This document shows, piece after piece, positions 1 through 7,545 of a stretch of DNA of 42,422 bases; positions within the stretch are counted from its first letter, which is position 1, and every line of letters starts with the position of its first letter. The notes below the pieces were generated by a model that was not told the origin of the DNA, searched no databases, and was given only the letters and a program-made list of their open reading frames with translations. A program made the position numbers and the translations under genes. Source of the stretch: Comamonas sp. lk (lineage in GTDB: Bacteria; Bacteroidota; Bacteroidia; Chitinophagales; Chitinophagaceae); the NCBI GenBank assembly GCA_943327245.2, contig CALPWK020000002.1, positions 1 to 42,422 on the forward strand, read 5' to 3'.

Positions 1-474
1 ATTAAAGCTTATCAATTAAAGGTGGTAAAGAGTATAGAAGTATTCGGTGAAATGCATCGCTATATTCCTATTCTAGCAAAATGGGCCGGATTTAAAAAGA
101 TTGGTGAAAAAGTAGTAGTGCACCAAGCTAGAAAATACGGAACTACTAAGTTTGGTTGGGAACGTTTTGTAAATGGTTTCTTAGATTTAATGACGATACA
201 ATTTTTATCTAAGTTTGGTAAAAAACCAATGCAATTTTTTGGATTGCTTGGTACCCTATTCTTTTTAATAGGAGTTGGTTCTGTAGGGTATATTATTTTT
301 TCAAAATTTGTTGATCCATTAACAAGTATAACTAATAAACCAGCATTTTTTATAGCATTAACTTCTATGTTAATAGGGATACAGTTGTTTCTAGCAGGAT
401 TTATTGCTGAATTAGTAAATAGAAATGCGGCCGATAGAAATCATTATTTAATATCGGAAAAACTAGGATGGTAA
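1..474 (+). CDS. GT2 family glycosyltransferase, C-terminal part (5' truncated)
   Basis: The reading frame is open from base 1, so the GTG offered by the ORF track at base 22 is internal and the gene starts left of the window. The visible part begins IKAYQLKVVKS and continues with GEMHRYIPILAKWAGF, the conserved tail of DPM1/GtrB-like GT2 enzymes that follows the catalytic domain. A basic stretch (HQARKYGTTKFGW) is followed by two predicted membrane helices, FFGLLGTLFFLIGVGSVGYI and a second around FIALTSMLIGIQLFLAGF. This is the usual architecture of membrane-bound enzymes that pass sugar from a nucleotide donor to a polyprenyl phosphate at the inner leaflet. The catalytic DxD region is outside the window, so donor and acceptor cannot be judged. 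The next gene overlaps it by 7 bases (ATGGTAA), which indicates one operon with the envelope-sugar genes downstream. Confidence 0.85.
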   Translation: MKAYQLKVVKSIEVFGEMHRYIPILAKWAGFKKIGEKVVVHQARKYGTTKFGWERFVNGFLDLMTIQFLSKFGKKPMQFFGLLGTLFFLIGVGSVGYIIFSKFVDPLTSITNKPAFFIALTSMLIGIQLFLAGFIAELVNRNAADRNHYLISEKLGW

Positions 475-1598
475 ATAAACTAGTTATAATAGGGCCAGCT
501 TGGCCATTAAGAGGGGGTCTTTCTGCTTTTGATGAAAAGTTAGCAGTCACTTTTTCTAAAATGGGTATTGATAGCAGTATTGAAACATTTTCACTTCAAT
601 ATCCAAGTTTTCTATTTCCTGGCAAAACTCAATATTCTAATCAACCTGCACCATTAAACGTAAAAATAAATAGCAGTATCAATTCAATCAATCCATTCAA
701 TTGGATTAAAATAGGAATAGCAATAAGAAGATCAAAACCTGATTTAATAATTGTAAGATATTGGATTCCATTTTTAGCACCTTGTTTAGGGACTATTTGT
801 CGTATGGCAACTGGTAATAAAAAGACAAAAGTGATTGCTATAGTGGACAATATGATTCCGCATGAAAAAAGAATCGGAGATACGTTATTTACTAAATATT
901 TTGCTGGATCTGTGGATGGTTTTTTAACTATGAGTGAAAAAGTAAAAATGGATGTTAAAGTCTTTTCACATAAACCCATTTTAGTATCCCCTCATCCAAT
1001 CTTCGATCATTTTGGGTTACCAATACTAAAGTTGACAGCTAGAAATATTCTAGGAATAGCAGCTACTGAAAAAGTGATTCTATTTTTTGGATTTATTAGA
1101 AAATATAAAGGACTAGATCTTTTATTAGAAGCGATGGCTGACCCAATGGTTAAAAAATTAGGTATTAAATTATTAATAGTTGGGGAATTTTATGAAGAGT
1201 CAACACCCTATCTTAATTTAATAGCACAATTGGGCATTCAAGATAATGTCATTTTACATACTCAATTTATTCCTGACGCAGAAGTTAAAAACTTTGTTTG
1301 TAGTGCGGACTTTATTATACAACCATACCGAAATGCTACACAAAGTGGCGTAACACCCCTTGCCTATCATTTTGAAATACCAATGTTAGTTACCAATGTT
1401 GGAGGCCTAGCGGATACGGTTCCACATGGTAAAGTTGGACTAGTCGTGGAGCCTACGGTAACTGCTATTACAAAAGGAATTGTACAACTATATGAATTAG
1501 GGGAAAATCATTTTATTCAAAATATTATAGAAGAGAAGAAAAAATATAGTTGGAACCAAATGGCTGAAAATTTTTTAACTTTGCATCAACAATTATAA
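468..1598 (+). CDS. GT4-type (GT-B fold) glycosyltransferase
   Basis: This 376-residue protein has the two-domain GT-B layout. The N-terminal domain opens with VIIGPAWPLRGGLSAFDEKLA, a glycine-rich acceptor-side loop typical of GT4 enzymes. The C-terminal domain carries ILFFGFIRKYKGLDLLLEAM and later NATQSGVTPLAYHFEIPML followed by TNVGGLAD, the nucleotide-sugar binding region. The usual EX7E element appears in the variant SG-V-PLAYHF form, which is common in a subset of GT4 proteins. There is no signal peptide or membrane helix, so it should act at the cytoplasmic face. The start overlaps the preceding GT2 gene by 7 bases, and gmhA follows after 4 bases. The context points to assembly of a cell-surface glycan, possibly heptose-containing; the sugar specificity cannot be read from the sequence. 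Confidence 0.87.
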   Translation: MVNKLVIIGPAWPLRGGLSAFDEKLAVTFSKMGIDSSIETFSLQYPSFLFPGKTQYSNQPAPLNVKINSSINSINPFNWIKIGIAIRRSKPDLIIVRYWIPFLAPCLGTICRMATGNKKTKVIAIVDNMIPHEKRIGDTLFTKYFAGSVDGFLTMSEKVKMDVKVFSHKPILVSPHPIFDHFGLPILKLTARNILGIAATEKVILFFGFIRKYKGLDLLLEAMADPMVKKLGIKLLIVGEFYEESTPYLNLIAQLGIQDNVILHTQFIPDAEVKNFVCSADFIIQPYRNATQSGVTPLAYHFEIPMLVTNVGGLADTVPHGKVGLVVEPTVTAITKGIVQLYELGENHFIQNIIEEKKKYSWNQMAENFLTLHQQL

Positions 1599-1602
1599 AA
1601 AC

Positions 1603-2184
1603 ATGTCACTAGCTATTATTAAAAATTTGATACAATCCTCCATTGAGGTTAAACAAACTTTATTGAATGATGAAGTACTTTTAAAGCAGTTGGAAGTAGT
1701 AGTTGAAGTAGTTACCAATGCATTTAAAAATGGCAATGCCGTTTATTTTGCTGGAAATGGAGGAAGTGCAGCCGATGCGCAACATTTAGCTGCAGAATTT
1801 TCTGGTCGCTTTTATAAAGACCGTAAAGCTTTACCTTCTGATGCTTTACATTGTAATTCATCATACTTGACAGCGGTTGCCAATGATTATAGTTATGATG
1901 TAATTTATGCGAGATTATTGGAAGGTCTTGCCAAACCAGGAGATGTGTTAATTGGAATTAGTACCTCTGGTAATTCTGCTAATATTGTTAAGGCCTTTGA
2001 AATGGCTCAAACTATTGGGGTAATTACCATTGGTTTTACAGGAGCTAAAGGTGGACAAATGAGAGACTTAGGAGATTACTTAATAAATATCCCATCTAAT
2101 ACCACTCCACGTATTCAAGAATCACATATACTTGTAGGTCATATTATATGTGAATTAGTAGAGGAAAATATTTTTGGTAAATAA
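1603..2184 (+). CDS. gmhA: D-sedoheptulose-7-phosphate isomerase
   Basis: GmhA converts sedoheptulose 7-phosphate to D-glycero-D-manno-heptose 7-phosphate, the first step toward the heptose of LPS core or S-layer glycans. At 193 residues it has the normal family length. It is a single SIS domain: the phosphate-binding loop AGNGGSAADAQHLAAEFSGRF lies near residues 50-70, the second SIS motif GISTSGNSANIV near 120, and the C-terminal helix has the conserved QESHILVGHIICELVE. The stop codon shares one base with the start of gmhB (TAATG), so the two are translationally coupled. The kinase/adenylyltransferase HldE and the epimerase HldD are not in the window. The assignment to the GmhA branch of the SIS family is supported by the neighbouring gmhB. 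Confidence 0.93.
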   Translation: MSLAIIKNLIQSSIEVKQTLLNDEVLLKQLEVVVEVVTNAFKNGNAVYFAGNGGSAADAQHLAAEFSGRFYKDRKALPSDALHCNSSYLTAVANDYSYDVIYARLLEGLAKPGDVLIGISTSGNSANIVKAFEMAQTIGVITIGFTGAKGGQMRDLGDYLINIPSNTTPRIQESHILVGHIICELVEENIFGK

Positions 2185-2735
2185 TGGCATTGAATTTAGC
2201 AGATATCAATTCAAACTGGACTTTGTTCTTGGATAGAGACGGAGTGATTAATATTGAGAAAAATGAGGATTATGTCAAGAACTGGGATGAATTTGAGTTC
2301 TATTCAAATAGTCTAATAGCTCTACCCTTTTTAGCAAAAAAATTTAATAGAATTGTTATTACAACCAATCAAAAAGGGGTTGGCAAAGGTATAATGACTG
2401 AATTAGATTTAACTACAATTCATTTCAACATGGTACAAAATATTGCTGCTACTGGAGGTAGAATTGATCATATTTTTTATTGTACTGACTTAGATAATAA
2501 TTCTATAAACAGAAAGCCACAACCTGGCATGGCTTTTCAAGCAAAGGGACTTTTCCCAGAGATTGATTTTGAAAAATCAATAATAGTGGGTAATCGTATG
2601 TCAGATATGGAATTTGGTCGACATGCAGGCTTACACACTGTTTTTTTAGCTACCACACATCCCGAAACCCCCTTTCCAAATACTAATATCGACTATCGTT
2701 TTGAGGATTTATTAGCATTTGCACAAGCTTTATAA
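2184..2735 (+). CDS. gmhB: D-glycero-manno-heptose-1,7-bisphosphate phosphatase (HAD family, GmhB-like)
   Basis: This 183-residue HAD-superfamily IIIA phosphatase should remove the C7 phosphate from heptose 1,7-bisphosphate, the step after the kinase that follows GmhA. Motif I is FLDRDGVIN with the nucleophile D17 and general acid D19, motif II is VITTNQKGVGKG near residue 58, motif III is K111 in NRKPQPGM, and motif IV is VGNRMSDMEFG near 136. Two oddities are visible. The cysteine/histidine zinc knuckle that E. coli GmhB carries just before motif III is missing: residues 100-110 read CTDLDNNSINR, with one cysteine only. The first acidic residue of motif IV is Asn137. A histidinol-phosphatase-like or other sugar phosphatase role is possible, but the direct coupling to gmhA favours GmhB. 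Confidence 0.85.
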   Translation: MALNLADINSNWTLFLDRDGVINIEKNEDYVKNWDEFEFYSNSLIALPFLAKKFNRIVITTNQKGVGKGIMTELDLTTIHFNMVQNIAATGGRIDHIFYCTDLDNNSINRKPQPGMAFQAKGLFPEIDFEKSIIVGNRMSDMEFGRHAGLHTVFLATTHPETPFPNTNIDYRFEDLLAFAQAL

Positions 2736-2761
2736 TCAATACATATTCGTAAATTCGTAGT

Positions 2762-3580
2762 ATGTCAAAGTACCTATCCATTTTTATTTTATTTGTATCT
2801 TTTTCAGTTTGCAGTACTGCTCAAAATTATATTGATATACAGGGAACTAGATTAGAACAATTAGCCATCCAAATTCAAGAAGACACCATCATTCAGGATA
2901 GGTTCAAAGCAGATAGCTTATTTACAAAGGCATTAGTAAATACCTTAAAAAATAATAACTCTTTTAATTTCAGCTTTGATTCTCTACACTCCATAAAACA
3001 TATTATTTCACCAGATAGGAAGTTTAAAATATTCAGCTGGCAAATTGATATAGGAGACGGTACTTACAGACAAAGGGCAGCAATTCAATTACCCACTGTT
3101 AATGGTCAACTCAAACTATTGCCATTGTTTGATCAATCAGATTTTATATTAAATATTGCGGTAGGAATATATGATCGTCAACATTGGATAGGTGCTATTT
3201 ATTATGATATAATTCCAATACAATTTCAAGGGGAAACTTTATATACCTTATTAGGTTATGATGAATATACAAATGGTATATCCAGAAAGATTATGGAAGT
3301 GATTAAATTTAATAATGATGAACCGGTTTTTGGTGGGGACTACTTTAGTTATCCAAAGGACCCCTGCTTCCCTTTAGCACCAGCAGATAGATTTGTATAT
3401 CAATATAAGAAAGGAAGCAATGCGATAATTAAATACGACACTACTACTAAATCAATTGTGGTATCGGAACTTACAAGTACCGAGAAAGATTTAAAAAATC
3501 TCAGTACATTAGTTCCAAGTGGAAATGAGTTACATTTTAATTGGATGAACGGGAAATGGACATTGGTACAAAAAAAATAA
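2762..3580 (+). CDS. Secreted protein of unknown function
   Basis: I do not recognise the family. The 272-residue product begins MSKYLSIFILFVSFSVCSTAQ, a good Sec signal peptide with a cleavage site near residue 21. There is no lipobox and no further membrane helix, so it should end up in the periplasm or outside the cell. The mature part is mixed alpha/beta and rich in aromatic residues, with WIGAIYYDIIPIQFQGETLY and YDEYTNGISRKIMEVIKF in the middle and a C-terminal NWMNGKWTLVQKK. No metal-binding or catalytic motif stands out. It lies 26 bases after gmhB on the same strand, so it may be read through from that operon, although the product gives no link to heptose metabolism. Its stop codon lies within the hairpin shared with lepA. 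Confidence 0.75.
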   Translation: MSKYLSIFILFVSFSVCSTAQNYIDIQGTRLEQLAIQIQEDTIIQDRFKADSLFTKALVNTLKNNNSFNFSFDSLHSIKHIISPDRKFKIFSWQIDIGDGTYRQRAAIQLPTVNGQLKLLPLFDQSDFILNIAVGIYDRQHWIGAIYYDIIPIQFQGETLYTLLGYDEYTNGISRKIMEVIKFNNDEPVFGGDYFSYPKDPCFPLAPADRFVYQYKKGSNAIIKYDTTTKSIVVSELTSTEKDLKNLSTLVPSGNELHFNWMNGKWTLVQKK

Positions 3581-3601
3581 GCCTACAAATTGCAGGCTTA
3601 T
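3577..3601. terminator. Convergent-gene terminator between the secreted protein and lepA
   Basis: An 8-bp stem, ATAAGCCT/AGGCTTAT, encloses a 9-base loop. The plus strand has a run of A immediately before the left arm, so the minus-strand transcript (lepA) reads hairpin followed by eight or more U: a standard intrinsic terminator for lepA. On the plus strand the hairpin follows the secreted-protein gene but lacks a long U-tract, so function in that direction is weaker. The TAA stop of the plus gene lies inside the left arm. Confidence 0.8.
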
Positions 3602-3616
3602 CAAATAATAGTTAGA

Positions 3617-5401
3617 TTAATCTAATTTAAGTACTGCTAAGAATGCTTCTTGAGGAATTTCTACATTACCTATTTGTCTCATTCTCTTTTTACCTTCTTT
3701 TTGCTTTTCTAATAATTTACGCTTACGACTAATGTCACCACCATAACATTTTGCAGTAACGTCTTTGCGCATTGCAGAGATATTTTCTCTCGCAATTACT
3801 TTTGCGCCAATAGCTGCCTGAATGGCAATTTGGAATTGTTGCTTTGTTAATAAATCTTTTAATTTCTCACAAAGTTTACGTCCAAATTCAGCTGACTTAC
3901 CTCTGTGAATTAAAGCACTTAAGGCATCCACTTTTTCATTATTCAACATAATGTCCATCTTCACTATATCTGCATCTCTAAAGCCAATTTGAGTATAATC
4001 AAAAGAAGCATAACCTCTAGTTTGACTTTTTAATTTATCATAAAAATCAAATACAATTTCTGTTAAAGGCATTTCGAAAATCAATTCAACTCTTGTAGGA
4101 GTTAAATAACTTTGATTAATCAACATCCCTCTTTTACCTAAACATAAAGTAATAATGTTACCAATATAGTCGGGAGTTGTAATAATTTGAGCTCTAATAA
4201 AGGGCTCTTCAATACGCTTGATCTTTACAGGGTCAGGCATTTCTGTTGGATTGTTTACAATGATTTTTTCATCTCTGGTGGTATAAGCAATGAAACTAAC
4301 ATTGGGAACTGTAGTGATAACAGTTTGATTAAACTCACGTTCTAATCTTTCTTGAACTATCTCCATATGCAAAAGTCCTAAGAATCCACAACGGAATCCA
4401 AAACCTAAAGCCTGTGATGTTTCTAATTCAAAAGTGAGTGAAGCGTCATTTAATTGTAGTTTGTCCATGCAATCTCGAAGCTCTTCAAACTCATCCGTAT
4501 TAACAGGATAAATTCCAGAGAATACCATTGGTTTAACTTCTTCAAATCCATGAATCATTGGGCCAGGATTATTTGCTAATGTTATTGTATCACCTACTTT
4601 AACTTCTTTAGCAATTTTTATTCCTGTTATAATATAGCCAACATCACCAGCACGCACTTCTGGTTTTGGTGTCATAGCTAATTTTAATACCCCTACTTCG
4701 TCTGCAATATATTCTCTACCCGATGCTACAAATTTAATTTTATCATTCTTTTTTAATACACCGTTCATTATTCTATAATAAACAATAATACCTCTAAAGC
4801 TATTGAATACACTATCAAAAATCAATGCTTGTAATGGGGCTTCCGTATCACCTGAAGGTGCAGGGATTCTTTCAATAATTCCTTGTAATATTTCTTCTAT
4901 ACCTATTCCTGAACGACCACTCGCTAATAGGATATCTTCTTGTTTACATCCAATTAAATCAATAATTTGATCTGTCACCTCTGGAATTTTAGCACCATCC
5001 ATGTCAATTTTATTAATGACAGGAATAATCTCTAAATTATTATCCAAGGCTAGATATAAATTAGAAATAGTTTGTGCTTGAATACCTTGAGACGCGTCTA
5101 CTAACAATAAAGCCCCTTCACAGGCAGCTAATGCTCGACTTACTTCATAACTAAAGTCAACGTGACCTGGAGTGTCTATTAAATTTAAGGTATAGGTTTC
5201 GCCTTTGTGAATATAATTAATTTGAATCGCATGACTCTTTATGGTAATCCCCTTTTCTCGCTCTAAATCCATGTCGTCTAATACCTGATTCATCATTTCA
5301 CGCTCTGTAATGGTCTTGGTATGTTCCAATAAACGATCTGCCAAGGTACTCTTACCGTGATCAATATGGGCGATGATACAAAAATTTCTGATATTCTTCA
5401 T
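3617..5401 (-). CDS. lepA: Elongation factor 4 (LepA), back-translocating ribosomal GTPase
   Basis: LepA binds the ribosome and uses GTP to act on stalled or mistranslocated complexes, and it has been linked to ribosome assembly. At 594 residues it has the typical length. The GTPase domain shows G1 AHIDHGKST (11-19), G3 DTPGHVD (76-82) and G4 NKID (130-133). The body carries the EF-G-like domains, with [19 protein letters not shown], and the C-terminal domain specific to LepA carries [24 protein letters not shown], which separates it from EF-G and BipA. It lies 24 bases downstream of tpiA on the same strand and ends in a clear terminator, so it is probably the last gene of a tpiA-lepA unit. 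The ATG start directly precedes the conserved [11 protein letters not shown]. Confidence 0.97.
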   Translation of the reverse strand: MKNIRNFCIIAHIDHGKSTLADRLLEHTKTITEREMMNQVLDDMDLEREKGITIKSHAIQINYIHKGETYTLNLIDTPGHVDFSYEVSRALAACEGALLLVDASQGIQAQTISNLYLALDNNLEIIPVINKIDMDGAKIPEVTDQIIDLIGCKQEDILLASGRSGIGIEEILQGIIERIPAPSGDTEAPLQALIFDSVFNSFRGIIVYYRIMNGVLKKNDKIKFVASGREYIADEVGVLKLAMTPKPEVRAGDVGYIITGIKIAKEVKVGDTITLANNPGPMIHGFEEVKPMVFSGIYPVNTDEFEELRDCMDKLQLNDASLTFELETSQALGFGFRCGFLGLLHMEIVQERLEREFNQTVITTVPNVSFIAYTTRDEKIIVNNPTEMPDPVKIKRIEEPFIRAQIITTPDYIGNIITLCLGKRGMLINQSYLTPTRVELIFEMPLTEIVFDFYDKLKSQTRGYASFDYTQIGFRDADIVKMDIMLNNEKVDALSALIHRGKSAEFGRKLCEKLKDLLTKQQFQIAIQAAIGAKVIARENISAMRKDVTAKCYGGDISRKRKLLEKQKEGKKRMRQIGNVEIPQEAFLAVLKLD

Positions 5402-5425
5402 GTAGTGAAACTAGTCTTTTAAAAT

Positions 5426-6187
5426 CTATTTAAGTGCATTGATAATTGCTGCAAATTCCGTGGCTACTAAACTAGCACCACCCACTAAACCTCCGTCAAC
5501 ATCTGGTTGTGAAAAAATTTCTTTTGCATTAGCTGCTTTAACACTGCCTCCGTATAATATTGAAATTTGATCTGCAACAGGCTGACCATATTTTGTTGCA
5601 AATACAGATCTTATATAAGCGTGTATTTCTTGAGCTTGTTCACTACTTGCAGTTTTGCCAGTACCTATTGCCCAGATTGGTTCATATGCAATAACTACTT
5701 TAGTAATTTGGTCTTCTGCTAAATGAAATAAAGAATTCTTTATTTGCGTTTCAACAAATGCATTTTGAGTACCAGCTTCTCTTATTGCTAAAGGTTCTCC
5801 ACAACAAAATATTGGGGTACTGTTAATAGCTAATACCGCATTTACTTTTTCTACTAATAAGGCATCTGATTCTGCAAAGTATTCACGACGTTCTGAGTGT
5901 CCTAAAACTATATGCTTAACCCCTACAGAAGCAAACATGGGTGCAGCTATTTCACCTGTATAAGCTCCATTGTCTTTTTGGTGACAATTTTGAGCTGCAA
6001 CATACATATTTGTTTTTCCAGTTAATTTATGAGTTGCTAAAGGAATATAAATTGCGGGCACTGCGAATATGGCTTCTTGATGTGCTTGTAAACTAAGTGG
6101 TAAGCTTAATAATTCATTTAGTAAAGTTTCTGCCTCATTTTGGTTAAGGTTCATTTTCCAGTTTGCTGCTGCAATTTGCTTTCTCAT
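5426..6187 (-). CDS. tpiA: Triosephosphate isomerase
   Basis: TpiA interconverts dihydroxyacetone phosphate and glyceraldehyde 3-phosphate in glycolysis and gluconeogenesis. The 253-residue TIM barrel has all catalytic residues: N9 and K11 in AANWKMN, H97 in LGHSERREYF and E169 in AYEPIWAIGTGKTA. The phosphate-binding loops ILYGGSVKAANA and DGGLVGGASL lie near the C-terminus. It is followed 24 bases later by lepA. A minus-strand TAnnTTTG promoter element lies about 43 bases upstream of its start, so it can be expressed independently of the GlmU-like gene before it. Confidence 0.97.
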   Translation of the reverse strand: MRKQIAAANWKMNLNQNEAETLLNELLSLPLSLQAHQEAIFAVPAIYIPLATHKLTGKTNMYVAAQNCHQKDNGAYTGEIAAPMFASVGVKHIVLGHSERREYFAESDALLVEKVNAVLAINSTPIFCCGEPLAIREAGTQNAFVETQIKNSLFHLAEDQITKVVIAYEPIWAIGTGKTASSEQAQEIHAYIRSVFATKYGQPVADQISILYGGSVKAANAKEIFSQPDVDGGLVGGASLVATEFAAIINALK

Positions 6188-6229
6188 AATATAAATTTTA
6201 ACGGGTCTTTCTAGTTGTTTTTAGCGCTG

Positions 6230-6237
6230 CAAAGGTA
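6230..6237 (-). promoter_or_regulatory. Bacteroidota -7 promoter element for tpiA-lepA
   Basis: The minus strand reads TACCTTTG, an exact match to the Bacteroidota sigma-factor -7 consensus TAnnTTTG, in the 86-base gap between the GlmU-like gene and tpiA. No clear -33 TTG element is seen at the expected spacing. Confidence 0.5.
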
Positions 6238-6273
6238 CTTAAAATTTGGGCTAAACCCTTATTTACTCTATCC

Positions 6274-7440
6274 TTACTGATTACTAATTTGATAAAGGTG
6301 TTTTAATACTGCTTTTTCTGCTTCATTAATAGTATTCCCTTTTAATATCATCCAATTATTGATATCATCAATGGCCTTTTCTATTCTATAACCGGGTAAA
6401 ACTCCCCAAGTGAAATTTGGTAAGTTTTTAGGCAACAATCCCATTCCAAACACATTAGCACTTACCCCAATGTACGAACCTGTGTTTATTCTAGATTGTA
6501 TGGCAAATCTGCTATAATCTCCTACTAGCATACCCATTTTTTGTCCAATAGTATCCCATATTTGTTCTGCTTCATTCCATAACTGGACTTTACCAGCTGT
6601 ATTCTTAATATTACTATTACAAGTTCCTGCACCAAGGTTACACCAATATCCAATAATACTATCCCCCAAATAACCTTCATGTCCCTTATTTGAATTGCCC
6701 ATTAAAATTGAATTCTTAATCTCACCGCCTGCCAAACTATAGGGGCCAATGGTGGTGGCTCCATAGATACTAGTATTCATTTTGACTACCCCTTTATGAC
6801 CTAATGCAAATGGGCCTCTAATGCTAACGCCTTCCATCACAATAGCATCTCTTCCAATATATATAGGCCCTTCAGTTGCATTTAAATTTGCGCAAGAAAT
6901 AGTAGCTCCTTCCTCAATAAAAATTTGATTTACGTTAATGGCTCTATTAGAATTATCTATTTTTTGTGAAACTCTATTTGATTTTACCCAATTAAAATCT
7001 CTTTGAATAAAATCCGTATTTAATTTAATTAAATGCACTGCATTTTCTACGAAAGAGGCGCTGTTGTTGGTCTTAGGAGCATAATTTGCTAATAATATTT
7101 TTGTTATTGACCTTTCTTCACTCTTTGTTGCAATCCATTTTCCCGAAGTACTAATTAATTTTTCACCTGTTTTTAATGACTTTATTTCTGCTACAATCTC
7201 TTCGGATGGAATACAAGTTATATTTATAAAATATACGGAATCTGAAGTAGTTAAGAAATCATTTCCATCATATAAATTTTGTAAATAAGGTACCGTATAA
7301 ATGCTGGTTTCTGATAATAAATATTGTTCCCATCTTTCTTGAAAAGTGAAAATTCCAGCCCTACATTCTGCTACTGATCTTGTTAAACTAAAAGGATAAA
7401 AATGAGCTCTGTCTACAGTATCAACCAGTATATATTGCAT
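6274..7440 (-). CDS. GlmU-like putative sugar nucleotidyltransferase with left-handed beta-helix
   Basis: This 388-residue protein resembles the proteins labelled GlmU family in Bacteroidota. The N-terminal part begins QYILVDTVDRAHFYPFSLTR followed by SVAECRAGIFTFQERW, a nucleotidyltransferase-like start that lacks the canonical GlmU LAAGxGTRM glycine loop. From about residue 165 on, hexapeptide repeats form a left-handed beta-helix (IFIEEGATISCANLNA, GPIYIGRDAIVMEGVSI, SYIGVSANVFGMG). The motif GYWCNLGAGTCNSNIKN resembles the acetyl-CoA or substrate loop of acyltransferases. True GlmU acetylates glucosamine 1-phosphate and adds UMP. Whether this divergent protein does either is uncertain, and a role in making activated sugars for the envelope is inference. 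A TAnnTTTG promoter element lies 17 bases upstream. Confidence 0.8.
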   Translation of the reverse strand: MQYILVDTVDRAHFYPFSLTRSVAECRAGIFTFQERWEQYLLSETSIYTVPYLQNLYDGNDFLTTSDSVYFINITCIPSEEIVAEIKSLKTGEKLISTSGKWIATKSEERSITKILLANYAPKTNNSASFVENAVHLIKLNTDFIQRDFNWVKSNRVSQKIDNSNRAINVNQIFIEEGATISCANLNATEGPIYIGRDAIVMEGVSIRGPFALGHKGVVKMNTSIYGATTIGPYSLAGGEIKNSILMGNSNKGHEGYLGDSIIGYWCNLGAGTCNSNIKNTAGKVQLWNEAEQIWDTIGQKMGMLVGDYSRFAIQSRINTGSYIGVSANVFGMGLLPKNLPNFTWGVLPGYRIEKAIDDINNWMILKGNTINEAEKAVLKHLYQISNQ

Positions 7441-7457
7441 GTGTATTATTTATTATT

Positions 7458-7465
7458 CAAATTTA
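7458..7465 (-). promoter_or_regulatory. Bacteroidota -7 promoter element for the GlmU-like gene
   Basis: The minus strand reads TAAATTTG, an exact TAnnTTTG match, 17 bases before the ATG. This implies a leader of only about 10 bases. No convincing -33 element was found. Confidence 0.5.
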
Positions 7466-7520
7466 GCAAGAAACTGCTTATTCAGTAGCATCAATTCCTA
7501 ACAGATGTTTATTAAAACCC

Positions 7521-7528
7521 TATTTTTG
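7521..7528 (+). promoter_or_regulatory. Bacteroidota -7 promoter element for pruA
   Basis: TATTTTTG matches TAnnTTTG exactly and ends 17 bases before the pruA ATG. It is arranged back to back with the GlmU-like promoter in the 105-base divergent gap. Confidence 0.5.
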
Positions 7529-7545
7529 TGTTCTAATTTTATATT

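Noticed and set aside
641-979. Minus-strand ORF of 112 residues in the GT4 gene, partly hydrophobic
   Set aside because: It is antisense to a well-supported glycosyltransferase; the hydrophobic stretches mirror the host gene codons.
6241-6262. GGG/CCC-containing possible hairpin after the GlmU-like gene
   Set aside because: The stem is only about three GC pairs with no T-tract, too weak for a terminator.
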